In this document: positions 30,866 to 43,000 of the stretch, piece by piece | How the letters are laid out: every line of letters starts with the position of its first letter | Position numbering within the stretch: the stretch's first letter is position 1 | From: Mantamonas sphyraenae | Lineage: Eukaryota > CRuMs > Mantamonadidae | Reading direction: 5' to 3' | DNA: 64,000 nt | NCBI GenBank assembly: GCA_026936335.1 | Contig: JAPMXV010000059.1 | Location: 62,001-126,000 of the forward strand | Made by a program: the position numbers and the translations under genes | The notes under the pieces: generated by a model | The model's database searches: none | What the model was told of the DNA's origin: nothing | The model's input: the letters and a program-made list of their open reading frames with translations, nothing else

Positions 30866-31137
30866 GCACGGAGACAGGAGACGGGGTGGATGAGTGGATG
30901 GAAGGGAAAGGAAGAGAGACGGGGAAGGAAATGCATTGGATGCTTCCCTACGACAATTGTGTGTGTTTGTGCGGGTTCTCTCTCTCCCTCCCTCGCTCTC
31001 TCTGTGCATGTGTGTGTGTTTGCATGGTTGTGGAGCGGTGCGCGCGTAGATGCACAACAAACCCTCTCCATTTCTTCCAGTCGCATTCACCCACCCACCC
31101 ACCCACCCATTCACTCGGCAAGGGGCAGTCAGCAATA

Positions 31138-33924
31138 ATGCACGATAGCGACTCCTCAGACGACGATGACCACGGGCGGCTGCTGGGCAGCGGGTCGTTC
31201 AACAGCTTTGCCTCGACACAGATGTTTGCCAGCCGGCTAGCGGAGCTGGAGGACGACGACAACGACACATGTGACATGTGCTGTGGCGGAAGACTGCGCT
31301 GCTGCACACGGACACCAAAACGACGATATGGATTTGGCACGTGCCTGGTGGTGCTTTCGGTGCTGTGTCTCGTCGGCGGACCCCTCCTGTCCGACTGGGT
31401 GCACAGCATCACCGTGCAACAGGTGCGCGACCAGGCAGTGGTCGACAGTTTCAACTCGCCTGGCTATGCACAATGGGTCATCAACAACCAAACCGACGCC
31501 GTGCCTCTCTATCTCAACTTTTACTTCTTCAACCTCACCAACCACGAGCTCGTACGCACTGCTGGCGCAAAACCCGTTTACAAAGAGGTGAGTGCGCGGT
31601 CCCATCACCCGTCTCTCTCTCTGCCCTCCCACCACCACCATCCCTACTCGTCCCTTTCCCCAGCCCTGCCCGTTTTTCTGGTCTTTGCTTCACCCCGAAT
31701 CCCGAATCCTGAATACTCACGCGCGTTTTCGCTCACCGGTCACAGCTCGGACCCTACTGCTTTCGCAAGTACAGATACAGGTTCAACATGACATTTTACG
31801 ACCAGGGCAACCGCGTACGGTACTGGCGCAAGGTGAGTGGTGGTTTGTGTGTGCCAAGGGGTTGTCTCTGTTGCGTGAAGGCGCTGACCCTTCCCTCCCT
31901 CGCGTCCCTCGTGTGTGTCATATCGACCACCACGCCATGACCACGTTCCTGTGCTCCAGCGATGGTACATCTTTGACGCCGAACGGTCGCAGAAGCTGAG
32001 TGGGATGCCACTGGACGCAGAGAGGGACATCATTGTCAACGTGAATCCCATCTACCAAGGGGCCCTCGCCCAGGCGGGGAGTGAGGTGCAACTCACCGTG
32101 GCACTGGTGGCACCGTTCATCCAACAGCATTTGACACTGTTCCAACAGCGCGTGTTGCCCATTGCAGTGGCACGTCGCACGCCTTCGACGCTTGCTCCTG
32201 TGCTGACCAACCTGACGGCGTTGATTCAGGCCACACTCGGGTTGGATGCCACGCAGGCCTGGGAGCACCTTGTGACACAGTGGGCCAATGCCACGTCTCC
32301 CACGCCTGCCTCGCCTCTGTGGGATCACATGCACCTGGCAGCGGTCAACGGGGGTGTGGCAAGTGGGATCAGCGTCGAGGCAGCAAGCCGGCTGCTGAAC
32401 AAAGGCGTGGCCCAATCCATCATGTCGGCGACATACGCAGACAGCCAAGGATGGTACAATGCCAGCCAGGAGGGCAATGCAGGGTCATTGGCCACACGTG
32501 TGCAGCTTGCAGGGGAGTTTGGATTGTCGCGTGCCCAGGTGGATGTGGTTGCCGCGTGGCTGCGTGACGTGCAGGTCAACGTGGTTATCAAATCGCTGCT
32601 GGATGCATATGGCCTCAAAGCCAGTGAGGTGGACCGGTTGGGGTACATGCAGTGGAGCATGGGCAATGTGACGGTGCCTGCGTATGCAAGTGCGCCGTCG
32701 CTGTTGCCCGACTTGCCGAACAAGCACAAGTATTCGATGGCGGTGTGGGCCCATTCCTTGTTTATTCCACGCAGCGATTACAGTTTGTCGGCTCGGGCGA
32801 CGATGAAGCTGCTGACGGGGCCGTGGGCAATCACGGTGCCGACGAATCTGGGCGATTTCGTGGCGGCCAAGCTGGCCAAGGACGACCACTTGATTATGGA
32901 AAAGTGGGGCATCAGTCACAACCAGTCCACGGTGCTGTCGGCGTACATTACGTACATGACGGGCGAGTTTGCAGAGCCGTACCTGAAGTATGTGGCCTTC
33001 CCCGCGGGCGAGGGCATCATGAGTTGGCGCACACCCAACCAATTGCTGTGGGGCTACGAAAACAAACTGGCGGGCATGTTGGATCCCAGCATGGCGTTTG
33101 TGCAGTTCCAGTACAACGACACGACGGAGGAGTCTGTGAAGAAACACGCGGGCCTGAACGACTACTGGACGGGCAAGGATGACATTGAAAAGGCCATGCA
33201 GTTCTACAAATGGCACAACATGACCCAATTGGAGGGTGTGTGGGCGGAACCGGAGGTGATCAAAGGCACGGATGGGCAGACGTTTCGGCCGTTTCTCAAC
33301 GCCACCGATCCGGTGTACGTGTGGGAGGCAGACCTGTACCGCTCACTCATCATGCAACCCGTAGGGGACGTCTCCTACCTGGGCGTCAAGATGCAACGGT
33401 ATGGCATCGACAATCGCACGTTTGTGCCCTCGACACGGTACTACTCGCACTTTCCGGGCTTTGCCAACATGAGCGGAGTCAACTTTGGCGCACCGGTGTT
33501 CTACAGCAAACCGCACTTTCTGGACTGCGACACCAAGTGGCTGGACAAGGTGGATGGGATCACGGCACCGAGCAGGGAGGGCCACGACACGTGGCTGGAC
33601 GTGGAACCCTTCTCTGGGATCACCATGCACGCACACAAACGGTTCGGGGCAAACTCGTACATTGCCGAAGGGGACACCACACTGAACTTGTACAACGGAG
33701 AAATCACAAAGGGACTGATGTATCCGTTGTTCTGGCTGGACGAAAACGGTATGATCACGCAGGCGCTGGCGGACAAGTTCCACCTCTTGTACATTTTGTT
33801 TGCGGCGGAAAAGGTGCTGTTCTACGCAGGCATCAACCTGGGTGGCATTTGCGCCTTTAGCGCCTTTCTGGTGCTGTTCTGGCACTGTTTGTGTGGCGCA
33901 CGCGAGGAGGAGATTGCCTGGTGA
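31138..33924 (+). CDS. CD36/LIMP-2-family (scavenger receptor class B) protein
   Basis: Exons 31138-31587, 31746-31832 and 31960-33924, all phase 0; about 833 aa. An acidic cytosolic N-terminus is followed by TM1 (GTCLVVLSVLCLVGGPLL). The large lumenal or extracellular domain includes the family signature LGPYCFRKYRYRFNMTF, and TM2 lies near the C-terminus (NLGGICAFSAFLVLFWHCL). Two TM anchors with a glycosylated loop are typical. CD36 members bind lipids or lipoproteins at the cell surface, or act as lysosomal membrane proteins (LIMP-2). The protein is about 350 residues longer than animal members. Much of the excess lies after the first exons, in a region about residues 200-470. No clear dileucine lysosomal signal is seen in the short C-terminal tail (CLCGAREEEIAW). 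The next two genes also act in the secretory and lysosomal system. Confidence 0.85.
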
Positions 33925-33991
33925 GAAAGAGGCAGCAAATGTACACACACACACACATTGGACACATTGGGAGCCATGGGACCGATTGTCA

Positions 33992-34846
33992 TCACTTGGC
34001 ACACACAATGCTGGTCACTGTGCGTTCGCAGACAACGGGTACGTCGTCGCAGGTGCTCTTTGAGATCATCTTGCCGTTGTACACACTTGTGCTGGATCCT
34101 CCGCCGTCGAGGTTGATGGCATCGGTGACATTGAGCTGGTGGAGCATAAAGTGAGCCAACTCGTTGAGGTTGACACCCTTGTGGATGGATTCTGCGCCGT
34201 CGGCCTGGGCAAAGATGAAGCGTCCCTGTGTGTCGACTCCCACGGCGGTACGTGGGGCAAGCAGGTCCACAAACGAGGTGGAAACTCCCTCTGCAGCCGC
34301 ACTCTTGTCGACGGTGACCTCGCCGGCGTCGACGAGACGGACGGCACCTGCCACGAGACTGGCAAACTGGGCGTGGTGGACGTCCGGGAAGTAGCCAAAG
34401 GTGAGCTTGTTGTCTGCGGTGACACCCATGTTGCTTTTGTGTGCAGACGACGTTTCAATCACGTCAAAGTTGGACACGAGGTTGCCGATGCAGTTGCCGT
34501 TGCTCATGTCGAAGAAGCCGCCGTTGACGGCGTACACGCAGCCGTGGGCCGCCGCCGTCTCGGACGTTTTCACCCGATGGCCACATCCGTTCACGGGAGG
34601 GAACACGTGGATGTGCAGGCCGGGCTCCTTCACGCGTGCCACATGCACAGTCGAATTGCCGGCGGTGCCGTGCAGAATGAGATCGAAAACCTCAATAAAG
34701 TCGTTGTCGTTGTCGTCGTCCGAAGGTGCCGGCATCGCCTCCTGCAGCTCTGCCCACGGACGCACAGGCACGGGGGCGTCGGAAGAGGCAGCAACAAACA
34801 CACACAGAGTCACCAGTGCAACCAGCAAGGACACACGGGACAGCAT
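33992..34846 (-). CDS. Secreted phosphodiester glycosidase (NAGPA domain)
   Basis: Single exon of 284 aa from ATG 34846. An upstream in-frame TTG is not a start. The N-terminus is a clear signal peptide (LSRVSLLVALVTLCVFVAAS). The body shows the NAGPA/phosphodiester-glycosidase fold motifs VYAVNGGFFDMSNG and AINLDGGGSSTSVYNG, with paired Cys residues. Family members include the animal uncovering enzyme, which removes GlcNAc from mannose-6-phosphate tags, and bacterial phosphodiester glycosidases. The animal enzyme is larger, with an EGF-like region and a TM anchor that are lacking here, so this one is predicted to be soluble in the secretory pathway or secreted. The substrate cannot be assigned. 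It lies tail-to-tail with the CD36-family gene (68 bp) and follows ALG9 on the same strand. Confidence 0.85.
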   Translation of the reverse strand: MLSRVSLLVALVTLCVFVAASSDAPVPVRPWAELQEAMPAPSDDDNDNDFIEVFDLILHGTAGNSTVHVARVKEPGLHIHVFPPVNGCGHRVKTSETAAAHGCVYAVNGGFFDMSNGNCIGNLVSNFDVIETSSAHKSNMGVTADNKLTFGYFPDVHHAQFASLVAGAVRLVDAGEVTVDKSAAAEGVSTSFVDLLAPRTAVGVDTQGRFIFAQADGAESIHKGVNLNELAHFMLHQLNVTDAINLDGGGSSTSVYNGKMISKSTCDDVPVVCERTVTSIVCAK

Positions 34847-34960
34847 TGGGACGGGGTTGCTGCACAAAGAAATGAGAGTGTTTGTTGTCAATTTGTGTTG
34901 GTGGTGATGGTGGTGATGGTGATGGTGATGGCAAGGAGGAGAGGTGATGGAGTCATGTCA

Positions 34961-37786
34961 TCACGGCGACCCTGAAACTTGGATGAGCTCATCGGCGTTG
35001 CGACGCCACATTTCCAGGGAGGTGATGCGTGCGGCGCTGTACTCCTCGTTGTCGAGGAGCCAGAGACCCGTCATGCGGTTGAAAGGATTGAGATCCCAGT
35101 ACCAATTCATGGGCGACTGTTCGACAGCGAGACGGAAGTGCTTGTTCAGGTAGCTGCCGTACAGGAGTTCGTAGAAGTAGGCCACCGAGCCTTGTCGCGG
35201 TTGACGGATGTCCACGCCGGTGATGTTCAGAAAGAGACGACGGGTCTTGGGGCCGATGCGATGGCCACCCAGATTGAAGATGTTTTCCATGTGCATCGTC
35301 TCGATGATGGAGCCCTCGTAGTCGAAAGTCCGTGCTGTTTCCATGAAGCGAGGCAGCTCGACGTCGTGCTCCCAGTCGTTCTGGCGATTGATAAACAGCT
35401 CATCTTCGGGTTTGACGCGAATGAACGCCGTCTGCGAATGGTCCTCGTGGCGATGGAAGGAGACGTCGTTGTAGCCGGGGAAAAAGTCGTCCAGGATCTG
35501 CACTGTGTACAGGCGACACTTTTCCGGGAGCCACCACGACGTCCACGGGTGTGTGGAGATACACGACTCCATGGCACCGCCTTTGAGGTCCTCGCTGTTC
35601 TTGAGACCCATCGCTTGGGGCACCTTGCTCTCATAAAACTCGTGGTGATCGGAATACATCGACACATTGATGCACATGGCCGACACGCCGCCCACAATGT
35701 ACAGCACCGCAATCAACCGAAACGCGGTGGTGCGGTACGGCGCCAACTTTTTCCGTGTGCTGAGGGAACGGGGAGGGGAAGGTGAGCGATGATGGGCGAC
35801 GCAGCAGCGTTGTCAGGAAAATCACACACACGCAAAAAGGCGGGGCTCTCACGGCACGTACGACTCAAGCCAGGGTTGGGGCACAACAATGTCTGTGCGC
35901 GACTGTGTGGTGGAGCGGAGGTCAGCCTTGCGCTTCTCTGCGCCAACCCCTTCGGCCTCGTAGACATGGAAGGCCCAGTGCAAGAAGACGGAGGCGTAGA
36001 GGCACATGATGGGGTAGAGGAAGAAGACGAAGCGCTCCTGCTTTTGGGCCATGCGTTGCATCCACACAAAGACCACGAGGTAGGGCACGGCATACTTGAA
36101 GCGGTTGCGGGTGACGATGAAGCCGGGCAAGCTCATGAGCATCACCCAGATGTTGTTCTCGCGGAGGAAGGTAATGGCGTACTTCCACGGGGTGTGGATG
36201 CCAAACAGGTGATTGAGATTTTGGAAAACCTGTGTGTGAGAGAGTGTGAGAGTGTGTGAGTGTGGTGCGCGTTTGGTTGGAAACAGGACACTTTGTGCGT
36301 GCGTGTGTCGTGTGACGTACATTGAAGTAGAGGGAATTGAAGGTGGAGCTTGTGAGTCTGCCAAACCACCACGAGTCGGTGAGGACAAAGATGGTGGTGA
36401 TGACAATGAGCCATTTGACGGACATCATGACGAGTTGGAGAAACCAGGCTGTGTGCATCGTGAGTGAGCGAGTGTGTGAGTGAGTGTGATGTAACATTGG
36501 CAGTGGGAAGCACCGGAGACAAGTTCACCGCACGTACACTTGGCGTCCTTGTCAGTGTACTCGGTGCGGTTGTACAGGAGGTCGATCGCAATGAAAACGA
36601 TCACCGGGGCAATGTTGAAGCGCAGGAAAAAGGTAAACACCTGAGGTGAGAGGGAACAGGTGGGAAAGGGTTAGGAATAGCGTGTGCACGCATGGGCGGG
36701 GTCGTTTGTCAGCATAGGGGAAGGAACGGGGAGTCGGGTGACGAGGAAGGACAGACAAGCTGCAGCCTTTTTGCAAAGCTCTCGCAACTGCAGAGGACAA
36801 CGACGACAACGGGGCACACATGTTTCGCCTCATGGCCGTTCCATAGGGTGTCTATCCGTGGCTGTCGTGTGTCTCGATGCAGCTGCCATTGGTGGCAAGA
36901 GCACAAGGCTGGTCCAAAACTCACCGAGACCAGGATTGCAGAGTCCACTTGCCCGCGCATCCAGAAAGAGGCAATCCACATGTTGAGGGTGGCCATCAAG
37001 GAATCCATGTTGATGCGGTTTTGAAAGAAGATGACGAGGTAGTGGAACTGGTGCATGGGTAGGGTGTGTTTGTGTGAGAGGGGTGTGAGTGTGCACCGAG
37101 TGTGCAGCCGGCGACTCCATTTCCGCGGGCTTTTGTGTCCACCTACCATGGTGAAGATGTACGTGAGGATGGCTGTGCTGTTGCCAAAGCGGTGGCGTAC
37201 ACCGAGAGCAAAGTAAAAGGTGCTGACGACGCCAAGCATGCCCACACTGGCGCGAATGGTGTAAAACACCCAGAAGCGCGGCAAGCCCACGAACTGCGCG
37301 AGTGTGCGGTGTGTGTGTGTGTGAGCGCATGTGCAGACAAGGTGGAAGGATCGATGCAAGGAGAGCGAGGAGGGGGAGAGGGGCATGCAGACAACTGACT
37401 TTGGCAAAGTGGCCGATGAGCGAGAGGAGAAGCGAGGTGAGAGGCGAACGCAGCGCGTACTTGGGATTCCACTCCCAAGTCATCAAACCCTTGCCATACA
37501 GCAGGTAATGCAGTGGTTCCCAGTACTGCACATGGAATACCCGCCCGCCACAAGGCCCCCGAAAGCCCCCAAACGTGGGAAGAAGAGTGTGAGTGTCATC
37601 GAGTCTCGTGTGTGTGTGTGCCGTGTGTGAACATACGTTGCCGCTCTCGTCCCAGTCGCCGGTGTACTCCGCGTACAAAGTGGCAACCAGCTGTACGGGG
37701 ATATTGATAAAGGCCAGGTAATAGAAGAGGTCGGGCACCTGCTTGGAGTTGGTGCTGGTGGCTGTGCTCATCTTGTGCAGCAGCAT
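34961..37786 (-). CDS. ALG9: ALG9-type alpha-1,2-mannosyltransferase (GT22)
   Basis: Eight exons on the minus strand: 37786-37637, 37525-37400, 37293-37147, 37047-36925, 36640-36538, 36448-36321, 36229-35853 and 35759-34961. All phases fit; about 650 aa against about 610 in human ALG9. The spliced N-terminus reads GDWDESGN|YWEPLHYLLYGKG, the GT22 signature with the catalytic acidic pair in the first lumenal loop. Many TM helices follow, then QKQERFVFFLYPIMCLYAS, equivalent to the PHKEERF block. A lumenal C-terminal domain follows, with SWWLPEKCRLYTVQILDDFFPGY. The enzyme adds the seventh and ninth mannoses to the dolichol-linked N-glycan precursor in the ER. ALG12 and PIGB share the fold, but the whole-length pattern fits ALG9. 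It is the most intron-rich gene in the window, and its start lies 116 bp from the divergent PH-like gene. Confidence 0.92.
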
Positions 37787-37902
37787 TCGACAGGGGCAGT
37801 GGCTGCCCGCGCCGGCGCAGGCATCTCCGCACCCAACACGCACACACACACACACATACGCATCACACACACACACGCACCGACAAGCAGTCACACACAC
37901 TC
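37787..37902. promoter_or_regulatory. Short divergent promoter region between ALG9 and the PH-like gene
   Basis: Only 116 bp separate the two divergent start codons. The segment has a central run of CACACA/ACACAC and little else. Both core promoters and 5' UTRs must fit here or overlap the genes. No TATA-like box was recognised. Confidence 0.5.
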
Positions 37903-39951
37903 ATGAGCTCCAAAGGGCAGAAGAGACTGCTGTTTGGCGTGCAGAAGGAAATCCACAACAAAATGAATGGGCGTGTGTTGTGTGTGGACTTGGGTCGGCG
38001 GGAAATCACCAACAACCACAACGGAGCACACAAACAGAGCTTCACCTTTAGACAACTCGAGTCGGTGAGCCATGAGGACAAACCGCACATGTTTCGCGTG
38101 TGCTTTGCCGACCACAGGCCGTATCTGTACGAAGCACAGACGCAAGCCACGGCCAACGCCATCGTCCACCTGTTGGCCCTCGTCACCAAAGACTCTCACG
38201 CCTTGGACGCCGTCGAGCCGGACTCTGACGGGTGGGTGGAATTGCCTCCTTACGACAACACATCTAACTCCACACGCATCATGTGTCTGGACGTGTGCAC
38301 TCCAGCCAAAGCCGGTAGGTGACGCCCGAACAGAGTCGGCGTGGATGCGCGAATTTCCGTGAGCCACGAAATGGGTTTTTTGGACACGTTTTGCGTGCTT
38401 CCGCGGCACACACAGAGACACAGACACACAGAGACACATGCAGAGGGATGTATAGCGTGGCACTGACACAGGCAAACGATGCACCCACTGTCGCACGCAG
38501 GGCAAGACGTGAAAGTGAAAGGGACGCTGACGTCCAAGACACGACGTGTGGCTCTGTACATGAACGGATGGATGACGGTGTCGGCTGTGGATGGGGAATA
38601 TCCACTGGAGGTGATGGAGATGAGTGCATGCACGGCCAAGGCCATGCCCAAAGCACCCACAGAGCTGCAAGTGACGTGCACCGCGTTTGCCTCGCAACCC
38701 AGCGTCACCATGAGATGCAAGTCGGACAAGGCCGTGCAGGGCTGGCTGGACATGTTGAATGACGACCAGTGGAAGGTAGGGGACGAGGTGGTGGACGAGG
38801 ATGAGGCCATGGCAGCCAAGGCAGCAGCCACGGCCTCTTCTTCCTCCTCCTCCTCCTCCTCCTCATCATCAGGCTCTGGTGGCAAAGGCACAGGAAAAGA
38901 CGCCGGGAAGGATGATGGGAACACAAATGGTCAGGGCAGCGGCGGCAAGGAAGGTGGTGCCAAGAAGGAGGGTGGGGACAAGGAGAAGGAAAAGGAGAAG
39001 GAGAAGGAAAAGGCTGCTGCGGCAAGGGACAAGCGATTGTCAATCTTCCACCTGGGACCGGTGGGAGGGCACGAGGACAGGTCGGAAAAGAAGCAACGTG
39101 CGTTGGAACTGAAAAGGATGCAGTTTGAAGACCAGTTGGTGTTGGATCGGCGGGAGGCACGCGTGCAGGCAGAGTTGGAGGAGAAGGCGAGGCAGAAGCG
39201 CTTGGAGGCGGTGGAGTTGGATTCGATGAAGATTCACGACGAACACAGCAAGGCCATGGCGTTTGTGCGTCGCAAGGAGAAGCGGAATCTGGCGGAGATG
39301 GTGCGACACGACAAGGTGGCACACGCAAGGAGGGTGGCACGGTGGGAGCGGGAACGGGAACAGATTGCAAACGAGTACAGCCTCATGCTGGGCACGTATG
39401 CCACCAAGTTCAAGGTGGAACGCCTCAAGAAAAAGGTGGACACGTACTGGGTGCGAGTCATGTGCGAGCAGGGAAGCGAGGGCAGCAGCAGCAGCAGCAG
39501 CAGTAGCAGCAGCAGTGGTGGTGGTGGTGGTGGAAGTGGGAGTGAGCATGTACACGCGTACTATTTGGGATGGGAAAAGTGCAAAGGGGCCGACCAGGGG
39601 CCGGTGGACTTTGAGCTGGACGTGAAGCGTGCGATTGCCTTGAATGGGGACACCGAAGTGGTTGCCGGCGTGGACGGATGTGTGGAGTTTGAAAAGCACG
39701 CCAAAGCCGTGGGAACACCGGAGAATTGTCTTTACGTGCGTCAGGGCAAGCAAACGGTGGCGTTGGAGCTTTCGTCCAAGGAGGAGCGCGATTTGTGGCG
39801 CCAAACCCTGAGACTGTTTGCCCAGCCTGAGCAGCTGCTTAAGGATGCCATCCACCAGCCACCGGACATGCGCACTGTGCATGTGTTGTACGGCGACATT
39901 GTGGTGGAGGATGACGATGAACAAGGCGACGGGAAGAAGAAAACAGCTTGA
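37903..39951 (+). CDS. Coiled-coil protein with PH-like domains
   Basis: Exons 37903-38314 and 38501-39951, phase 1; about 620 aa. Residues 1-100 look like a PH fold (basic start, FTFRQLESV, final helix ATANAIVHLLALV). A second PH-like block follows the intron (VKVKGTLTSKTRRVALYMNGW ... KSDKAVQGWLDML). A Ser/Gly/Lys low-complexity linker and a long charged helix (about residues 320-450, Glu/Arg/Lys-rich, likely coiled coil) come next. A third PH-like block ends the protein (YYLGWEKCKG, YVRQGKQTVALELSSKEERDLW). PH calls rest on strand pattern and the terminal Trp helix only. The product is probably a membrane- or cytoskeleton-associated scaffold. Ser runs at 38840-38880 and 39482-39515 are microsatellite-coded. 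Not recognised as a named family. Confidence 0.68.
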
Positions 39952-40035
39952 GCAATGGACATTGAACACCAGGAACACGTTGGCTTTTTGTTCTTTTCTG
40001 CATGGAACGCAAAGGTGATCGATGTTGTGCAGGTG

Positions 40036-43000
40036 TTAGTCATCGCTAGCACCCGTTTTGTCCAATTCGGCCATCTCTGTGTCCTGCACCGCAGAGCGTC
40101 TGCTCTTCGCACGGTTGGATCCCGGTTGCAGGCCACGCCAGACGTCCAATGCGATGTAGGCGACGCACACGACGACAACGGAGAGGGCAATGCCCACGGT
40201 GAGGTAGTTCCATGCCTCTCGTGCCAGAGTGTCGGATTCGGTGACAAAAACCATGCCCAGCAGGAGGAGCACGAGGCTTTCAACGAGCAGGACGCTCTCG
40301 AGGCTGTTTTGGGCCTTGGTCAGGTAGGGCATCATGTTGAAATGAACCAAAGTGGAGGCGCCAAGGACCAGCAAGCCCATGAGGCCTTGCAACGCCGGCT
40401 GCGACGTCCCATAGAGCTTCACGGCCACGACGGCAGCCTTGCGCAGCAGCAGCATGGACTCAAACCAGAAATAGTTTGCGCTGAACTTGCCAAACAGTGT
40501 GCTGAACTTTTGCTGGAAGACCTCGCTGTTTCGGTCTTCCTCAGTTTTGCCCGACCTGACAACAAGGAGGAAGATGACGGGCGTACCGATGACGTACAGG
40601 AGGCCAAAGACCAGTGCGGGCAGGATGAGACGCGAGTGCATGTCTCCGGACCAGCACTCGATGTCTGGGGCGACGTCCAGCACACTCACGCCGGTGCGCA
40701 CCTCGGTGCAGTCAAACAGCTCCAACACACGGGTGCACAGGGTGATGTACAGCAGTCCCATGCTAAAGAGCATCTCGTTGACCAGGTAGCGCAGCGATGT
40801 GGCTCCCACACGGTCGGCTTCTGTGAAAAAGGTGGAGAACCGGTATCGAAGGGTTGCCAGGGCGTAGCGAATGGACGACAACGACGCATCGGGTTCCTCA
40901 CAAAAGGAGGGATGGTTGGTGCGGAAGGAGGAGCCACGCGAACGCACCCACTCGGAATGCACATACTCCAGCAGAAGGCGCAGGAGTAGGCCACACAGGA
41001 CGATCACAGGCAGGGCCATGGTGACCCAGAAACGGGTCTCCACCGTCCAAGCACTGGCGAGGCTGCACTCGGGAGCGGCCGTGTCCAGATTGAAGTTGGC
41101 CAGAGAGAAGTAGCTCAACACCTCCTGCACGGATTCGGGCCAATTGACTCTGTAATCACCAAAGGTGCTCATGACCTGCAGGTGAGTGATGGCCAAGGCA
41201 GCCACCGTCCCGGTCGCCTTGGATTCGTTGCGTGCCTGACGGCGCACGAAGAACAGGTAGGCGATGAGGAGGACGGCCAGAGCAACCACGGTTGCGCCGT
41301 TGCCTTCACGGCACGGCTGGCACGTATCACTCAATTTGTAGTAGCCGGCAGAACAGGTGCCACACAACAGACCCTCGTACCCCTTTGCACACTGCTGGCC
41401 GCCGTTTCCACCCCCGCCGACGCAGGCCTCCTTGACGGCACACTGGACAAACTTGAGGTTGTCGCCCGAACCCGCTGCAAAGAAGCCCTGCTGGGGCACG
41501 GGCTGCAGCAGGCGTCCTGCGCATTCGGCGTTGCTGGGGCACGGTGCACACGCCTTGCCTGGCTGTGCGTCTGCACGGTAGAAGCGCGGGCTGCACTGGC
41601 AATCTTCGATTCGAGTGGGGGTGTCGACCACGGGTGCGGTGTTGAGAGGACACGCAATGGGTTCCGCAAGGATGCGAAATACCACCGAGGAGGAGGCGCT
41701 GAAGTGGGCCCCATCGTCCAGGCTGACCTTGACCAGATACACGCCCTGCGGATCGGAAACGGGCGATCGGAATGTGATTGCCGTGGGTGCGATGGTCAGC
41801 GGCGTCACAACCGGGTTGCCTCCCAGTTGGATCTGGACTGCGGAGCTGTTGAAGAAACCAGTGCCTTGAATGGTCACGACAAGGTCCTGGTCTGGGTTTT
41901 TGACAGCCGGATCGACAAGAGTCAACGTTGGCGACGGATACGTGGTCACAGTGCGCCCGGTGTCGACAAAGTCAATGCCGTTGAGTGCCAGATGGACACT
42001 CAACGTGGCCGCGGCTCCTTCCAGACGCTTGTATGCAGGCAGGGTGACGAGCATGTCGCTGGGTGTGGCTACAGGACGCGTTCCAGAGACGGCAACTGAT
42101 TCCCATCCTTCGGCATCCTTGAGCACCACCTTGGGTACCACAGACAAGGTTGACATGGAACCTTTCAGGCGGATGGTGGTGCCACCGGAGAGAGGCATGG
42201 CTGGGGGAAACACCGACGCAACTACCGGCAAATGATACACAACCATGGGCTGCGGCAGTGCCGTGTAGCTTGTGCCACCGTTGCTCGACACCTCCACCGT
42301 CTGTGATCCCACAGACAGTGACACAGGTACCGTGCAACGCACTTCACTGTTTGACACCACAACCACTCCGCTCGCTGCCACGCCACCGATGCGTACAGCC
42401 ACGGCATCACCCAAAATACTCGCGCCGAAGATGGTAATGGATCTCCCACTGGCAACCACGACCTGCGCCGGTTGCACACTCGTCACACTCGGTGCAAGCA
42501 CACGCAGCTCGGCACCAGGTGCAGAGCTCTCAACCCCGTCATTCAGCGAGATCGCAAGGTTCACCGTGGTCACAGGCAGTGCAGGGATCGCACAGTCCAC
42601 CGCGCTACTGTTCACAAACACACACCCTGACGGAAGAGACGTCACAATGCTGCTCACGTTCACAAACCCACTGCCCGTCACCGTCACCCGTGTTGCCCGT
42701 TGCGATGCCACTTCCTTCGGTTGCACACCCGTCACACGCACAGCTGAATGGTACACAAACTGCCCAGCACTCACGAAATCCTCGCCGTTCAGCGCCACAT
42801 ACACTCCCACAGGCCCCGCATACCCACCCTCCGTGGCAGGTGTGCTGAACCGCAGCTGCGTGCCATCCACTTGCACAGGAACAACCACCCGGCTGAATGT
42901 CGTCGTGTTCACACGCACACGGATCCCACTCAACTGTGTGTACTCCCCAAACAGGCTCACTGACGTCCCGCCGCTGCTCAAGCCCAATGCAGGTTGCGTA

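Larger units (their letters stand above)
28838..30955 (-). repeat. Right arm (B) of the 2.1 kb inverted repeat
   Basis: Reverse-complement partner of 13946-16064. The outer end (30955) is sharp. The inner end fades within about ten bases next to the 28-bp tandem repeat. Arm B has shorter TG tracts than arm A and several 1-2 bp indels in the non-coding flank. Confidence 0.92.

Noticed and set aside
29699-31135. 478-codon minus-strand ORF opposite SAM synthetase copy B (and its twin opposite copy A)
   Set aside because: Shadow of the conserved MAT coding strand; GC-rich codon usage opens the antisense frame.
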